The notes: generated by a model from the sequence alone, not told the origin. 64,000 bases of DNA from Flavobacteriales bacterium (GCA_947454525.1 CANGJM010000001.1:62001-126000), one strand, 5' to 3'. Shown: positions 45,721-55,785, counted from the first letter of the stretch. Translations and numbers: made by a program.

Positions 45721-47169
45721 ATGGCAGGATATACTGAAAATGAGTTAGCTCAAGATCTCGAAAATCAAGAATATAAATTCGGATTCGTCACAGATATTGA
45801 GTCAGATACCGTTCCAATTGGATTGAATGAGGACATCATCCGCTTAATTTCTGAAAAGAAGGAAGAACCGGAATGGTTACTTGAATACCGACTAAAAGCC
45901 TTCGCTATCTGGAAGGAAATGACCGAGCCAGAATGGGCACATGTGCATTACACCAAACCAGATTTTCAAGCAATCGCTTATTACTCCGCTCCGAAACAAA
46001 CGAAAAAATACGAGTCCTGGGATGATGTTGATCCGGAAATGAAAGAAACCATGAAAAAATTGGGGATTTCGATGGAGGAGCAACAACGTTTAACAGGTGT
46101 TGCGGTGGATTTCGTTATGGATTCTGTTTCCGTAGCAACATCCTTCAAAGAAAAACTTGGAGAACTTGGAGTGATTTTCTGCTCTTTTTCAGATGCTGTA
46201 CAAAATCATCCTGATCTCGTTAAAAAATACATGGGATCCGTGGTTCCAATGACCGATAATTTTTATGCGGCATTGAATGCAGCGGTATTCACCGATGGAT
46301 CCTTTTGTTACATTCCAAAAGGAGTTCGTTGTCCAATGGAATTGTCAACATACTTCCGAATAAATGCGGGTGGAACTGGTCAATTTGAACGTACGTTGGT
46401 CGTGGCAGATGAAGGATCATATGTTTCCTACCTTGAAGGTTGTACTGCGCCACAACGTGACGAAAATCAATTGCATGCCGCAGTGGTTGAGTTAATTGCC
46501 ATGGATCATGCCGAAATTAAATATTCCACCGTTCAAAACTGGTATCCAGGCGATAAAGAAGGAAAAGGTGGTGTCTTTAATTTCGTTACCAAACGCGGAA
46601 TGTGCAATGCACACGCCAAAATATCATGGACGCAAGTAGAAACAGGATCAGCTGTCACGTGGAAATACCCATCGTGTATCTTAAAAGGAGATTACGCTAT
46701 CGGAGAATTTTACTCTGTAGCGGTAACGAATAATTACCAACAAGCCGATACGGGAACAAAGATGATTCACCTTGGAAAAAACACCAAGAGTACGATTATT
46801 TCCAAAGGAATTTCTGCAGGAAAATCGCAGAATTCATACCGTGGACTCGTTCAAATAAATAAAAGTGCTCAAAATGCACGTAATTTTTCACAATGTGATT
46901 CCCTGTTGATGACAGACGAATGCGGCGCACATACATTTCCGTACATCGAATGTAAAAATCCAACAGCGAAAATTGAACATGAAGCAACAACATCGAAAAT
47001 TGGTGAAGACCAATTGTTCTATTGTATGCAACGTGGAATCAGCGAGGAAAAAGCGATTAGCCTTATCGTGAATGGATATTGTAAGGAGGTATTAAACCAA
47101 TTACCGATGGAATTTGCCGTGGAAGCACAAAAATTGCTGGCAATTAGCCTTGAAGGTAGTGTGGGATAA
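45721..47169 (+). CDS. sufB: Fe-S cluster assembly protein SufB
   Basis: SufB is the scaffold subunit of the SufBC2D complex, where Fe-S clusters are built in the cytoplasm. The 482-residue protein has the family stretches [56 protein letters not shown] and the C-terminal [19 protein letters not shown]. The cluster-related Cys in [17 protein letters not shown] (about residues 394-404) is in place. Length fits the family. It is followed by sufC after 45 bases. Confidence 0.96.
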   Translation: MAGYTENELAQDLENQEYKFGFVTDIESDTVPIGLNEDIIRLISEKKEEPEWLLEYRLKAFAIWKEMTEPEWAHVHYTKPDFQAIAYYSAPKQTKKYESWDDVDPEMKETMKKLGISMEEQQRLTGVAVDFVMDSVSVATSFKEKLGELGVIFCSFSDAVQNHPDLVKKYMGSVVPMTDNFYAALNAAVFTDGSFCYIPKGVRCPMELSTYFRINAGGTGQFERTLVVADEGSYVSYLEGCTAPQRDENQLHAAVVELIAMDHAEIKYSTVQNWYPGDKEGKGGVFNFVTKRGMCNAHAKISWTQVETGSAVTWKYPSCILKGDYAIGEFYSVAVTNNYQQADTGTKMIHLGKNTKSTIISKGISAGKSQNSYRGLVQINKSAQNARNFSQCDSLLMTDECGAHTFPYIECKNPTAKIEHEATTSKIGEDQLFYCMQRGISEEKAISLIVNGYCKEVLNQLPMEFAVEAQKLLAISLEGSVG

Positions 47170-47214
47170 GAAAGTAGATCAAAGGAATTAGTGCTGAATA
47201 AGAAAAGATAAGAG

Positions 47215-47967
47215 ATGATTAAAATTGAAAATTTACACGCAAGTATCGACGGAAAAGAAATCTTAAAAGGATTAAACTTGGAAGTGAAAGCGGGAGAAGT
47301 TCATGCCATTATGGGCCCGAATGGTGCCGGTAAAAGTACTTTAGCAAGTGTGTTAGCTGGACGTGAAGACTATGAAGTAACGGCAGGTTCAGTTGATTTT
47401 GACGGAACCGATTTGTTAGAATTATCGACGGAAGATCGTGCGAGAGAAGGCTTGTTTTTAGCATTTCAATACCCAGTGGAAATCCCGGGTGTTTCGAATA
47501 TTAACTTTCTTCGAACTGCTTTGAATGAAATCAGAGCGTACAAAGGTGAAGATCAAATTTCTGCCAAGGATTTCATGGCAATGGTTCGTGAAAAATCTGC
47601 CATTGTTGAATTGGATAGCAAATTAGCTTCCCGCGCAGTGAACGAAGGATTTTCAGGTGGAGAGAAAAAACGAAATGAAATTTTCCAAATGGCGATGTTG
47701 GAACCGAAATTAGCGGTTCTTGACGAAACGGATTCTGGTTTGGATATCGATGCTTTGCGCATTGTGGCAAATGGGGTAAATACCTTGAAGTCAGATAAAA
47801 ATGCGACGATTGTGATTACGCATTATCAACGTTTGTTGGATTACATCGTTCCGGATTTCGTGCACGTTTTATACAACGGACGAATCGTGATGACTGGAAC
47901 GAAAGATTTGGCATTGGAATTAGAGGAAAAAGGATACGATTGGATCAAAGATTCAATTGACGCGTAA
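47215..47967 (+). CDS. sufC: Fe-S cluster assembly ATPase SufC
   Basis: SufC is the ABC-type ATPase of SufBCD. The 250-residue protein has Walker A GPNGAGKSTLA (about residue 35), the SufC-type signature FSGGEKKRNEIFQMA (about residue 146) and Walker B AVLDETDSGLDIDALR. The Walker B ending ETDSGLD is diagnostic for SufC against other ABC proteins. It lies between sufB and sufD, nine bases before sufD. Confidence 0.96.
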   Translation: MIKIENLHASIDGKEILKGLNLEVKAGEVHAIMGPNGAGKSTLASVLAGREDYEVTAGSVDFDGTDLLELSTEDRAREGLFLAFQYPVEIPGVSNINFLRTALNEIRAYKGEDQISAKDFMAMVREKSAIVELDSKLASRAVNEGFSGGEKKRNEIFQMAMLEPKLAVLDETDSGLDIDALRIVANGVNTLKSDKNATIVITHYQRLLDYIVPDFVHVLYNGRIVMTGTKDLALELEEKGYDWIKDSIDA

Positions 47968-47976
47968 GAAAAAGCA

Positions 47977-49218
47977 ATGGAAAACTCGAATAAATTAAAT
48001 CAATTTACCAGTCGATTTGCTACTACCGAAATCGATGCGCTTCTGCCAATGGCTGACATGGCTCGTACTTTTTTGGCGGAAAACGACTTTCCTACAACAA
48101 GAGTCGAACGGTTTAAATACACGCGTTTGACCAAACTGGCAAATGCACAGTTTGATACAAACAATGCATTAGCTGTTGCGGATTTCCGTAAACACCAGAT
48201 TTGTTCAGATGCCATCGCAATTTACATTGTGAATGGAATCGTACACTTGCCGGAGTCAACCTTACCTGCCGGACTAACCATAGACATGCTTTCATCTGCA
48301 AATTCATTGCCGACATCAAGCATTAAAGATGTTTTTGCTGGAATGAATGTCTTGTATGCGCAGTCTGGCGTTTGTGTCCATGTTGCTAAAAACACGGTCC
48401 TTGATTCCGTGATTGAAATTGTACATGTGTGCACAGGAGCCTATGCTGGATTTACCCGTCATCATGTATCCGTCGGAGAACACGCTCAAGCGAAAGTGGT
48501 TTTAACTTATGCTTCGGATGCGACAAACGATTGTTTTTCTCATGTTCATACATCCATCGAAGTTGGAAAGCAAGCACATGTGAACGTAGAGAAAGTTCAA
48601 CTAGAATCAAGTGAAATGTTCTCCTTTACGGATGAAGAGATTTGGCAAGATGCAGATTCTGTATTTCAAATCAACACCTTGACTTTGAACGGAAGTTTAG
48701 TTCGTAATGATTTACATATTCAAGTTCAAGGAGAGCATGCAGAAACACACCTGAATGGAATGTATATGTTGAACGGTCAACAACACGTAGCAAATTACTC
48801 AACCGTTGATCACCAAGTAGCAAATTGCGAAAGCCACGAGCTATATAAAGGCATTATGGATGATAAATCAACGTCTGTGTTCAATGGGAAAGTATTTGTC
48901 CGCAAAGACGCTCAAAAAACAAATGCGTATCAATCCAATGCAAATGTGTTGATAAGTGAGGATTCAAGCGTGAATTCAAAGCCAGAATTGGAGATTTATG
49001 CGGACGATGTAAAATGTTCACATGGTTCCACCACAGGACAGTTAGACGACGATGCAATTTTCTACTTACGTGCGAGAGGATTATCCGAAAAAAGTGCCAA
49101 GCAATTAATGTTGACTGCCTTTATGTCGGATGTGTTGGATAAAATAACCATTCCTGAAGTGAAAGCGAAGGTTTTTAAAACAATCAATAAACGTTTTAAT
49201 TGGGAATTAGAACTGTAA
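47977..49218 (+). CDS. sufD: Fe-S cluster assembly protein SufD
   Basis: SufD pairs with SufB in SufBC2D. The 413-residue protein shows SufBD core strands (GEHAQAKVVLTYA, NTLTLNGSLVRNDLHIQVQGE, NGMYMLNGQQHVANYSTVDH) and the C-terminal block KCSHGSTTGQLDDDAIFYLRARGLSEKSAKQL, shown here as separate pieces of the family signature. It carries the VERFKYT-like N-terminal motif (TTRVERFKYTRL). It is the last gene of the operon; a strong terminator follows. No sufS cysteine desulfurase or sufE gene is adjacent. Confidence 0.95.
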   Translation: MENSNKLNQFTSRFATTEIDALLPMADMARTFLAENDFPTTRVERFKYTRLTKLANAQFDTNNALAVADFRKHQICSDAIAIYIVNGIVHLPESTLPAGLTIDMLSSANSLPTSSIKDVFAGMNVLYAQSGVCVHVAKNTVLDSVIEIVHVCTGAYAGFTRHHVSVGEHAQAKVVLTYASDATNDCFSHVHTSIEVGKQAHVNVEKVQLESSEMFSFTDEEIWQDADSVFQINTLTLNGSLVRNDLHIQVQGEHAETHLNGMYMLNGQQHVANYSTVDHQVANCESHELYKGIMDDKSTSVFNGKVFVRKDAQKTNAYQSNANVLISEDSSVNSKPELEIYADDVKCSHGSTTGQLDDDAIFYLRARGLSEKSAKQLMLTAFMSDVLDKITIPEVKAKVFKTINKRFNWELEL

Positions 49219-49244
49219 GTTCAAACGAAAATATAAGACAAAGA

Positions 49245-49276
49245 AAAAGCCCCCAACAAAATTGTCGGGGGCTTTT
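49245..49276. terminator. Bidirectional rho-independent terminator
   Basis: AAAAGCCCCC (49245-49254) pairs with GGGGGCTTTT (49267-49276) around a 12-base loop that can pair further (ACA with TGT). It ends both the suf operon and the ATP synthase operon, which converge here. Confidence 0.92.
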
Positions 49277-49296
49277 CTATTTCTAAAAAGTAAAGC

Positions 49297-50169
49297 TTAT
49301 CCGTTCAAGGCTTCTGCACCACCAACGATCTCAAGGATCTCGTTCGTAATCGCCGCTTGACGTGCTTTGTTGTAGCTCAATTTAAGGCTTTTTTGAAGTT
49401 CATTCGCATTATCCGTTGCTTTGTGCATTGCGGTCATACGAGCGCCGTGCTCTGCTGCAAATGAATCGCGAATGGCTTTGTACAATTGAAGTTTTAACGA
49501 TTTAGGGATTAAATCCTCAACAATTTCAATTTTAGATGGCTCAAATAAATAGTCACCGGTATTTTCACCTTCTGTTGCAGTTGGAACGATTGGTAAGAAT
49601 TGTTCCGTTTCCACAAATTGCGTTGCAGCATTGATGAAACGATTGTATACCAATACGATTTTATCAAACGATTTGTTGTTGAACTGCTGAATAATTTCTT
49701 CCGCTAATTGAGCAACAACTTCGAAACGTAGGTCAGCATATACATCTTCCATGTTATCGATGCGCTCATTCGCATAGTTGTATTCAGTACGTTTGTAAAC
49801 ATCTCTGATTTTCTTTCCAACGCTTAAAACGTGAACATTTGCGTTTTTATAATCTTCGTGGATAAGAACACCAGTTCGTTTGATAATGTTATTGTTGAAT
49901 CCACCACACAAACCACGGTTTGATGTAATGCCTACAACTAATACATTTTTTACTTCGCGTTGCTCTGAAAAAGCATTCTCAGAAAGGTCTAGAGTCGCAC
50001 TTAAGTTCTCTAGGATTTCTTTCAATTTTCCAGCGTATGGACGCATTTGCGTAACTGCATCTTGTGCACGTTTCAACTTAGCTGCAGAAACCATCTTCAT
50101 TGCTGAAGTGATCTGCATCGTTGATCCGACAGAGGCGATTCGGTTACGTATTTCTTTTAAATTAGCCAT
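49297..50169 (-). CDS. atpG: ATP synthase gamma subunit
   Basis: The central stalk subunit of F1, which rotates inside the alpha3beta3 ring. The 290-residue protein has the family N-terminus (ANLKEIRNRIASVGSTMQITSAMKMVSAAKLKRAQ, seen in consecutive pieces), the LVVGITSNRGLCGGFNN block (about residue 75) and the C-terminal RMTAMHKATDNANELQKSL. It is the last gene of the atpBEFHAG operon, 37 bases after atpA. atpD and atpC do not follow, as is usual in Bacteroidota, where they lie elsewhere. Confidence 0.96.
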   Translation of the reverse strand: MANLKEIRNRIASVGSTMQITSAMKMVSAAKLKRAQDAVTQMRPYAGKLKEILENLSATLDLSENAFSEQREVKNVLVVGITSNRGLCGGFNNNIIKRTGVLIHEDYKNANVHVLSVGKKIRDVYKRTEYNYANERIDNMEDVYADLRFEVVAQLAEEIIQQFNNKSFDKIVLVYNRFINAATQFVETEQFLPIVPTATEGENTGDYLFEPSKIEIVEDLIPKSLKLQLYKAIRDSFAAEHGARMTAMHKATDNANELQKSLKLSYNKARQAAITNEILEIVGGAEALNG

Positions 50170-50206
50170 TCTTGATGTTTATCTTCAATCAAATGATGGG
50201 GAACAA

Positions 50207-51781
50207 TTAGAATTTCTCAGCGACTTCTTTCGCAACTTTCGTTAAAACAGCTTCGATTTCATCTGTGTATTTACCAGCTTTCAATGCCACTAATGTGTCA
50301 GCATGTTTCGCTTCTAATACTGTCAAATAATCTTTCTCGAAGTTTTTAACTTGGTTGATTGGAACATTTTGGATAAGTCCTTTAACTCCAACGTAAATGA
50401 TCGCAATTTGTTTTTCAACTGGGTATGGATCTCCTTCTTTTTGTTTCAAGATTTCCACGTTACGAGCTCCTTTATCCAATACGTTTTTAGTAGCTGAATC
50501 CAAATCAGAACCAAATTTCGCAAACGCTTCTAATTCGCGGTATTGCGCTTGGTCTAATTTCAATGTACCAGCAACTTTTTTCATGGATTTAATCTGAGCA
50601 GATCCTCCTACACGAGAAACGGAGATACCAACGTTAATCGCTGGACGAATACCAGAGTTAAATAAGTCACCTTCCAAGAAGATTTGTCCATCAGTAATGG
50701 AAATCACGTTCGTTGGAATATATGCAGAAACGTCTCCTGCTTGTGTTTCAATAATCGGAAGTGCTGTTAATGATCCACCACCTTTTACTTTATCTTTCAA
50801 TGAAGCTGGAAGGTCGTTCATTTGTTTAGCGATGTTGTCATCAGAGATTACTTTCGCTGCACGCTCCAATAAACGGGAGTGAAGGTAGAATACATCTCCA
50901 GGGTATGCCTCGCGTCCTGGTGGACGACGTAATAACAATGATACCTCACGGTAAGCAACTGCTTGTTTAGATAAATCATCATAAACAATCAACGCTGGTT
51001 TACCTAAGTCTCTAAAGTATTCTCCAACAGCAGCTCCAGTCATTGGTGCGTAAAACTGCATTGGAGCTGGATCAGATGCATTAGAAGCAACTACCGTTGT
51101 ATAGGCCATTGCACCTGCATCTTCTAATTTTTTAACGATTCCTGCAACCGTTGAACCTTTTTGTCCAATTGCTACATAAATACAGTAAACAGGCTCACCA
51201 CGATCGTAAAACTCACGTTGGTTAATGATTGTATCAATCGCAACAGTTGTTTTTCCTGTTTGACGGTCACCAATGATCAACTCACGTTGTCCACGTCCGA
51301 TTGGAATCATCGCATCCACCGCTTTGATACCTGTTTGAAGAGGCTCAGTTACTGGTTGACGGAAGATAACTCCTGGTGCTTTACGTTCGATTGGCATTTC
51401 GTATAACTCACCAGCGATTGGTCCTTTACCATCGATTGGTTGTCCTAATGTATCAATGACACGTCCAACTACGCCATCACCAACTTTTACAGAGGCGATT
51501 TTTCCTAGTCGGCGAACAGTATCACCTTCTTTTACACTTGAAGATCTACCTAAAAGTACAGCTCCTACATTGTCTTCTTCCAAGTTCAATGCAATTCCTT
51601 GCATTCCACCTGCGAATTCAATTAATTCACCGTATTGAACACCATTCATTCCATAGATACGTGCAATACCATCTCCTACTTGAAGAACGGTACCTACTTC
51701 TTGTAATTCTGCTTCAGAGCGAAATCCAGAAAGTTGCTCTCTTAATATTGCGGAAACTTCTGCTGGTTTGATATCTGCCAT
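50207..51781 (-). CDS. atpA: ATP synthase alpha subunit
   Basis: The non-catalytic nucleotide-binding F1 subunit, 524 residues. Walker A is [14 protein letters not shown] (about residue 170). Other family blocks are [47 protein letters not shown] (in two pieces) and [15 protein letters not shown]. Length is slightly above the E. coli protein (513) in the normal range for this phylum. Operon position is between atpH and atpG. Confidence 0.97.
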   Translation of the reverse strand: MADIKPAEVSAILREQLSGFRSEAELQEVGTVLQVGDGIARIYGMNGVQYGELIEFAGGMQGIALNLEEDNVGAVLLGRSSSVKEGDTVRRLGKIASVKVGDGVVGRVIDTLGQPIDGKGPIAGELYEMPIERKAPGVIFRQPVTEPLQTGIKAVDAMIPIGRGQRELIIGDRQTGKTTVAIDTIINQREFYDRGEPVYCIYVAIGQKGSTVAGIVKKLEDAGAMAYTTVVASNASDPAPMQFYAPMTGAAVGEYFRDLGKPALIVYDDLSKQAVAYREVSLLLRRPPGREAYPGDVFYLHSRLLERAAKVISDDNIAKQMNDLPASLKDKVKGGGSLTALPIIETQAGDVSAYIPTNVISITDGQIFLEGDLFNSGIRPAINVGISVSRVGGSAQIKSMKKVAGTLKLDQAQYRELEAFAKFGSDLDSATKNVLDKGARNVEILKQKEGDPYPVEKQIAIIYVGVKGLIQNVPINQVKNFEKDYLTVLEAKHADTLVALKAGKYTDEIEAVLTKVAKEVAEKF

Positions 51782-51808
51782 TTTTACTTTATTTAATGTG
51801 TCGTTTGA

Positions 51809-52342
51809 CTATTTTACTAATTCTTGTTTTAATCGATTCAATTGGTTTGAAACGGATGCATCAATTTGGTGATCACCCATACGGACAATAAATCCACCAA
51901 TTAATGATTCGTCTACATTTTCAGTGATTTCTAAGGTTCCTTTGATGGAAGCACTGATTTTGGAAGTGATTTGAGCTTTTGTTTGAGCATCCAAGGTTTT
52001 AGCACTGATAATTGTTACTGGAACAATTCCTCTGTGTTCTTTTAGCTGAGCTAAAAACGCACTAGCGATTTCTGTAATTAATGCCTCTCTTCTGTTCGTC
52101 GCTACCATTTCTAAAAATGAAATGGACAAAGCGTCAAAATTTCCAAAGATGGATTTAATGACTTCCAATTTTTTGTCCACCTTAATTAAAGGAGAACTTA
52201 AAAACACTTGGAAATCATGCGCCTCGTTTGCAACTGTTATAATTTGTTGCATGTTATTTTCAATAACCTCGATTTTTTGTTGATCTAAGGCTAATTCCAA
52301 TAATGCTTTCGCGTAACGTCCTGCTGCTTTCGTTGATTTCAT
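51809..52342 (-). CDS. atpH: ATP synthase delta subunit
   Basis: The F1 delta subunit (177 residues) joins F1 to the peripheral stalk. Family features include the N-terminal AAGRYAKALLELALDQQK, the middle FLEMVATNRREALITEIA-like block and the C-terminal ENVDESLIGGFIVRMGDHQIDASV, which is the strongest signature. It sits four bases after atpF and 27 before atpA. Confidence 0.94.
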   Translation of the reverse strand: MKSTKAAGRYAKALLELALDQQKIEVIENNMQQIITVANEAHDFQVFLSSPLIKVDKKLEVIKSIFGNFDALSISFLEMVATNRREALITEIASAFLAQLKEHRGIVPVTIISAKTLDAQTKAQITSKISASIKGTLEITENVDESLIGGFIVRMGDHQIDASVSNQLNRLKQELVK

Positions 52343-52346
52343 TTGA

Positions 52347-52841
52347 TTAGTTCATTTGAATATCACCAGCAAGTTTTTCTGCTAATGCTTTTTGTTTTTC
52401 ATCTGATGCCAATTCGCCACGAACAACTTTCTCAGCGATTTCAACCGCCAATGTTGCCACATGCGTTTTGATTTCAGCAATTGCTGCTGCTTTTTCGCTG
52501 TTAATGTTCAAACGTGCTGCTTCAACAATTTTCTGTGCTTCAACTTTTGATTTAGATTTTGCATCTTCAATCATCGTGTTCGCAGCTTCTTTCGCTTCTT
52601 TCAAGATGTTGTCACGTTCAGCACGTGCTTCTTTCAAGATTTGATCGTTTTCAGCTTTTAACGCTTTCATCTCAGCTTGTGTTTTCACAGCTAAGTCTAA
52701 AGCCTCAGAAATTTTTTGTTCACGTGCATTTACTGCATTTAAAATAGGCTTCCAGGCAAATTTTGCCAATAAGAACAAGAGCAGGCAAAAAACAATTCCT
52801 GTCCAGAACAATAAACCTAAATCGGGTAATATTAAATCCAT
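52347..52841 (-). CDS. atpF: ATP synthase b subunit
   Basis: The peripheral stalk subunit, 164 residues. One N-terminal membrane helix (about residues 8-27, GLLFWTGIVFCLLLFLLAKF) is followed by FAWKPILNAVNAREQKI and a long charged coiled coil rich in Ala, Glu and Lys (NDQILKEARAERDNILKEAK). It is separated from atpE by a 68-base gap containing a stable hairpin. Confidence 0.95.
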   Translation of the reverse strand: MDLILPDLGLLFWTGIVFCLLLFLLAKFAWKPILNAVNAREQKISEALDLAVKTQAEMKALKAENDQILKEARAERDNILKEAKEAANTMIEDAKSKSKVEAQKIVEAARLNINSEKAAAIAEIKTHVATLAVEIAEKVVRGELASDEKQKALAEKLAGDIQMN

Positions 52842-52868
52842 TTTCTTTTAATTAATGTGTTAAATAAT

Positions 52869-52903
52869 AAAGGCAGTTGAAACCAACCGTTCCAACTACC
52901 TTT
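52869..52903 (-). promoter_or_regulatory. Intercistronic hairpin between atpE and atpF
   Basis: In the minus-strand transcript an 11-base stem forms, AAAGGUAGUUG with CAACUGCCUUU, with one G-U wobble and a 13-base loop (plus-strand coordinates 52893-52903 and 52869-52879). It begins seven bases after the atpE stop. No U-run follows (AUUAUUAUUU), so it is more likely a stability, processing or partial attenuation element than a full terminator. Confidence 0.6.
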
Positions 52904-52909
52904 AAAGAT

Positions 52910-53149
<240 letters not shown>

Positions 53150-53156
53150 TTACTAA

Positions 53157-54266
53157 TTAATGATGCGCTTCTTCCACAGCTGCTCCAATAAACAATGCTG
53201 AAAGCATCGCAAAAAGGAACCCTTGTAAAAACGCAACTAAAACTTCCAAAATCGAGATAAACAAAGCCATTGGAACAGACAATCCTGCCCAAGCTACGTT
53301 TTTATTTACGAAGATGATGGAAATCAATGCTAAAACAATAATGTGTCCTGCGGTAATGTTCGCAAACAAACGAATCATTAAGGCAAATGGTTTTGTGAAG
53401 ATACCAATGATCTCAATTGGCATCATGAAGAATTTCATAGGAACTGGAACACCTGGCATCCAGAAAATGTGTCCCCAATAATTTTTGTTTCCTGAAAACA
53501 AAGTCACAAGCAAGGTACAAACAGCCAAGAATAAGGTGACGGTAATATTTCCTGTTAAATTCGCCCCACCTGGTAAGAAAGGAATCAAGCCTAACATATT
53601 GTTGAACCAGATAAAGAAGAAAATAGTTAACAAATAGGGAACGTATTTTTCGTATTTGTGCTCGTTGATGTTTGCCTTAGCAATGTCATCACGTACCATA
53701 ACGATAATTGGCTCAAAGAATTTTGCTAATCCTTTCGGAGCTACAGCGCCATTTTTACGGTAGAATTTCGCCACACTAAACATAACGATTAATACTAAAA
53801 ATGAACCCATCAAAAGGGACATCACGTTTTTAGTAATGGAAAAATCTAAAGGTTGAGTATTGTGAGGGTGTTCACCATCGAAGTGTAATTCACCTTCTGC
53901 GTTTAATTTGTAAATTTCTTCATGGTACATGGCATATCCAGCAGCAGGACCAACACCTTTTACGTAATGTAAACTTGCGCCTTGTTCTTTGCTTTCAACT
54001 TCAACTGCTTGACCATGGTAAAAATGGCTTGAACTAAACGTTTTTAAACCATTATCCATTAAAATAATTGGTAAATAGATGCTTGTTCCACCATGTTCAG
54101 GTCCAAAAAGGTGCCATTCGTGCGCATCCTTAATGTGGTGCATAATCATCTCACTTACATTGAATTCTTTCTCTTCATTCGCGAATGAAAAACCTGAAAC
54201 CCCAACGAAGGCAAGTAAAATTGCGACTTTTCGCATCAAAAATGAAAGTTTGCTGAATTGTTGCAT
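53157..54266 (-). CDS. atpB: ATP synthase a subunit
   Basis: The static proton-channel subunit of F0, 369 residues. The core (about residues 130-369) has YLLTIFFFIWFNNMLGLIPF, NLTGNITVTLFLAV and the essential Arg in ALMIRLFANITAGHIIV (about residue 300). It has an N-terminal signal-like segment (RKVAILLAFVGVSGFSFA) and an extra domain of about 100 residues rich in His (MIMHHIKDAHEWHLFGPEHG), a known feature of Bacteroidota AtpB. The start is either 54266 or 54236 (the Met at the signal peptide). It is the first gene of the operon, behind a good promoter. Confidence 0.95.
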   Translation of the reverse strand: MQQFSKLSFLMRKVAILLAFVGVSGFSFANEEKEFNVSEMIMHHIKDAHEWHLFGPEHGGTSIYLPIILMDNGLKTFSSSHFYHGQAVEVESKEQGASLHYVKGVGPAAGYAMYHEEIYKLNAEGELHFDGEHPHNTQPLDFSITKNVMSLLMGSFLVLIVMFSVAKFYRKNGAVAPKGLAKFFEPIIVMVRDDIAKANINEHKYEKYVPYLLTIFFFIWFNNMLGLIPFLPGGANLTGNITVTLFLAVCTLLVTLFSGNKNYWGHIFWMPGVPVPMKFFMMPIEIIGIFTKPFALMIRLFANITAGHIIVLALISIIFVNKNVAWAGLSVPMALFISILEVLVAFLQGFLFAMLSALFIGAAVEEAHH

Positions 54267-54300
54267 TAGCGAATCTTTAAGCGAGTTTTAAAATTTTTTG

Positions 54301-54330
54301 CAAAGTTAGGCAAACTTTCTAAAGAAACAA
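54301..54330 (-). promoter_or_regulatory. Promoter of the ATP synthase operon (TTG, 19-base spacer, TAACTTTG)
   Basis: On the minus strand TTG (54330-54328) is followed after 19 bases by TAACTTTG (54308-54301), an excellent match to the Bacteroidota consensus. The predicted transcript start is near 54297, giving a leader of about 30 or 60 bases depending on the atpB start. Confidence 0.75.
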
Positions 54331-54347
54331 CTTAATTTTTGAACAAA

Positions 54348-54884
54348 TCAACCTCGAGTTTTCCTCAATTTCTTGTATAACTGGATTCCAATCATCAATA
54401 GAATGGCCACGCCAAAGAATCCAAGCGTTCCGTAAATCCAATTCAATGAATTTTTCATGCTCACTAGAAAAACAATCGCCACTAAAAACAGCGTTGCCAC
54501 TTCATTCCATAAACGGAGTTTCCCAGATGTCCAACGAATCGTTCTTCGCTGACATTGCTTCATCATTTTTTGACTGTAAAAATGGTAAATGAGTAGCAAA
54601 CCAACGAAGACTAACTTCATGTGCATCCAAGGTTGTGATAAATAATATGCTGGCTGATCAACAATCATGATTGTTCCAAAAACGACCGTTAAAATCATTG
54701 CTGGTGTGGTTATAATCCACCAAAGTCGTTTTTGCATGATGTCAAATTGCTCCTGAAGGATACTTCTCTTTGGCTCTTCCTGTTCACTGGCCTCTACGAA
54801 ATAGATGAATAAGCGAACCATGTAAAAGAGTCCGGCAAACCAACTGACCATAAAAATGATGTGTAGTGCTTTGATGTATAACAT
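54348..54884 (-). CDS. hemJ: Protoporphyrinogen oxidase HemJ
   Basis: A 178-residue, four-helix heme-biosynthesis membrane protein that oxidises protoporphyrinogen IX. The family start is complete: MLYIKALHIIFMVSWFAGLFYMVRLF, with His8 and the conserved Arg. The second helix has QPWMHMKLVFVGLLLIYH (His and Lys of the family). The C-terminus RLWNEVATLFLVAIVFLV fits. It lies on the minus strand, with the atp operon downstream and hemACD about 2 kb away on the other strand, so heme genes are loosely grouped. Confidence 0.9.
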   Translation of the reverse strand: MLYIKALHIIFMVSWFAGLFYMVRLFIYFVEASEQEEPKRSILQEQFDIMQKRLWWIITTPAMILTVVFGTIMIVDQPAYYLSQPWMHMKLVFVGLLLIYHFYSQKMMKQCQRRTIRWTSGKLRLWNEVATLFLVAIVFLVSMKNSLNWIYGTLGFFGVAILLMIGIQLYKKLRKTRG

Positions 54885-54920
54885 ACCTACAAAAGTAATG
54901 GAATCAACTTGTTTTCAGGG

Positions 54921-54928
54921 TATATTTG
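54921..54928 (+). promoter_or_regulatory. Candidate -7 box (TATATTTG)
   Basis: TATATTTG fits TAnnTTTG. It is 45 bases before the ATG at 54973, supporting that start over the upstream in-frame ATG at 54856, which lies before this box. The -33 element is unclear. Confidence 0.4.
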
Positions 54929-54972
54929 TATTTTCGTTGACGATTTATTTTGTAGCGCAATTCCATTTATTG

Positions 54973-55785
54973 ATGAAACAGCTTGTATTGACTTCATTTT
55001 TCTTGTTATCCGTTTTTCAGTGTCTTGCACAAGAAAAACTCTTGTCTTTGGATGGAACCTTTCAAAACAACAATTTGGTCGTTTACAATCCACCACAATC
55101 TGATGGCTTTGGTTTTTGTGTCACAAAAGTGCTCGTCAATGGGGAAATTTTACCTGCTGCGATTCAATCAGCACATTTTGAAATAAACTTTCAGTTGTTT
55201 CAATTAAAGGTTGGTGAAAATGTGTTCGTGGTGTTGGAACATGCTGTTGGCTGCCAACCACGTTTCATGAATCCAGAAATTCTTTTGCCAAAAAGCACCT
55301 TTCGCTGTACATCGATCAGTGCGGATAAAACGGGAATGATCAATTGGACCACTGCCGATGAAGCTGGATCTTTGGATTTTATTATTGAGCAATTCCGATG
55401 GAATAGATGGGTAGAAGCAGGACAAGTAAAAGGGAAAGGAACCAAGCAATCGAATGCATACTTTTTTCAAATTACTCCGCATTCTGGAAAAAATCAAATC
55501 CGCGTTTCACAGGTCGATAACACAGGTGAAAAACGAAGTTCTCAAGTTGTGTTTTTTAATTCGGGTCAAACTATTCTAAAAATGAGTCCAACAAAGGTTC
55601 GGGACAATTTGTACTTCAAAGCTGGGTCGAAAGAAATGAAAACAAAATTCGAAGTGTACGATGCTTATGGAAACTTGCTTAAAGTAGGATTTGCTAGCAT
55701 GGTTGATTGTACCAACTTAGTTAGTGGGGTATACTTTATTAATTTCGATAATCAAACGGAAAAATTCATCAAAATCGCCGAATAA
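54973..55785 (+). CDS. Secreted protein with divergent T9SS type A-like C-terminus
   Basis: A 270-residue exported protein (signal peptide KQLVLTSFFLLSVFQCLAQ). The middle part has a segment typical of fibronectin-like surface proteins (INWTTADEAGSLDFIIEQFRWNRW, in the style of the T9SS Fn3-like repeat). The C-terminal block KFEVYDAYGNLLKVGF, LVSGVYFINF, KFIKIAE is a type A sorting domain, though the usual NP in YPNP is replaced (SPTKVRDNLYF). Its stop overlaps the start of the epimerase gene (TAATG at 55783-55787). A connection between the two is unexplained. Confidence 0.72.
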   Translation: MKQLVLTSFFLLSVFQCLAQEKLLSLDGTFQNNNLVVYNPPQSDGFGFCVTKVLVNGEILPAAIQSAHFEINFQLFQLKVGENVFVVLEHAVGCQPRFMNPEILLPKSTFRCTSISADKTGMINWTTADEAGSLDFIIEQFRWNRWVEAGQVKGKGTKQSNAYFFQITPHSGKNQIRVSQVDNTGEKRSSQVVFFNSGQTILKMSPTKVRDNLYFKAGSKEMKTKFEVYDAYGNLLKVGFASMVDCTNLVSGVYFINFDNQTEKFIKIAE

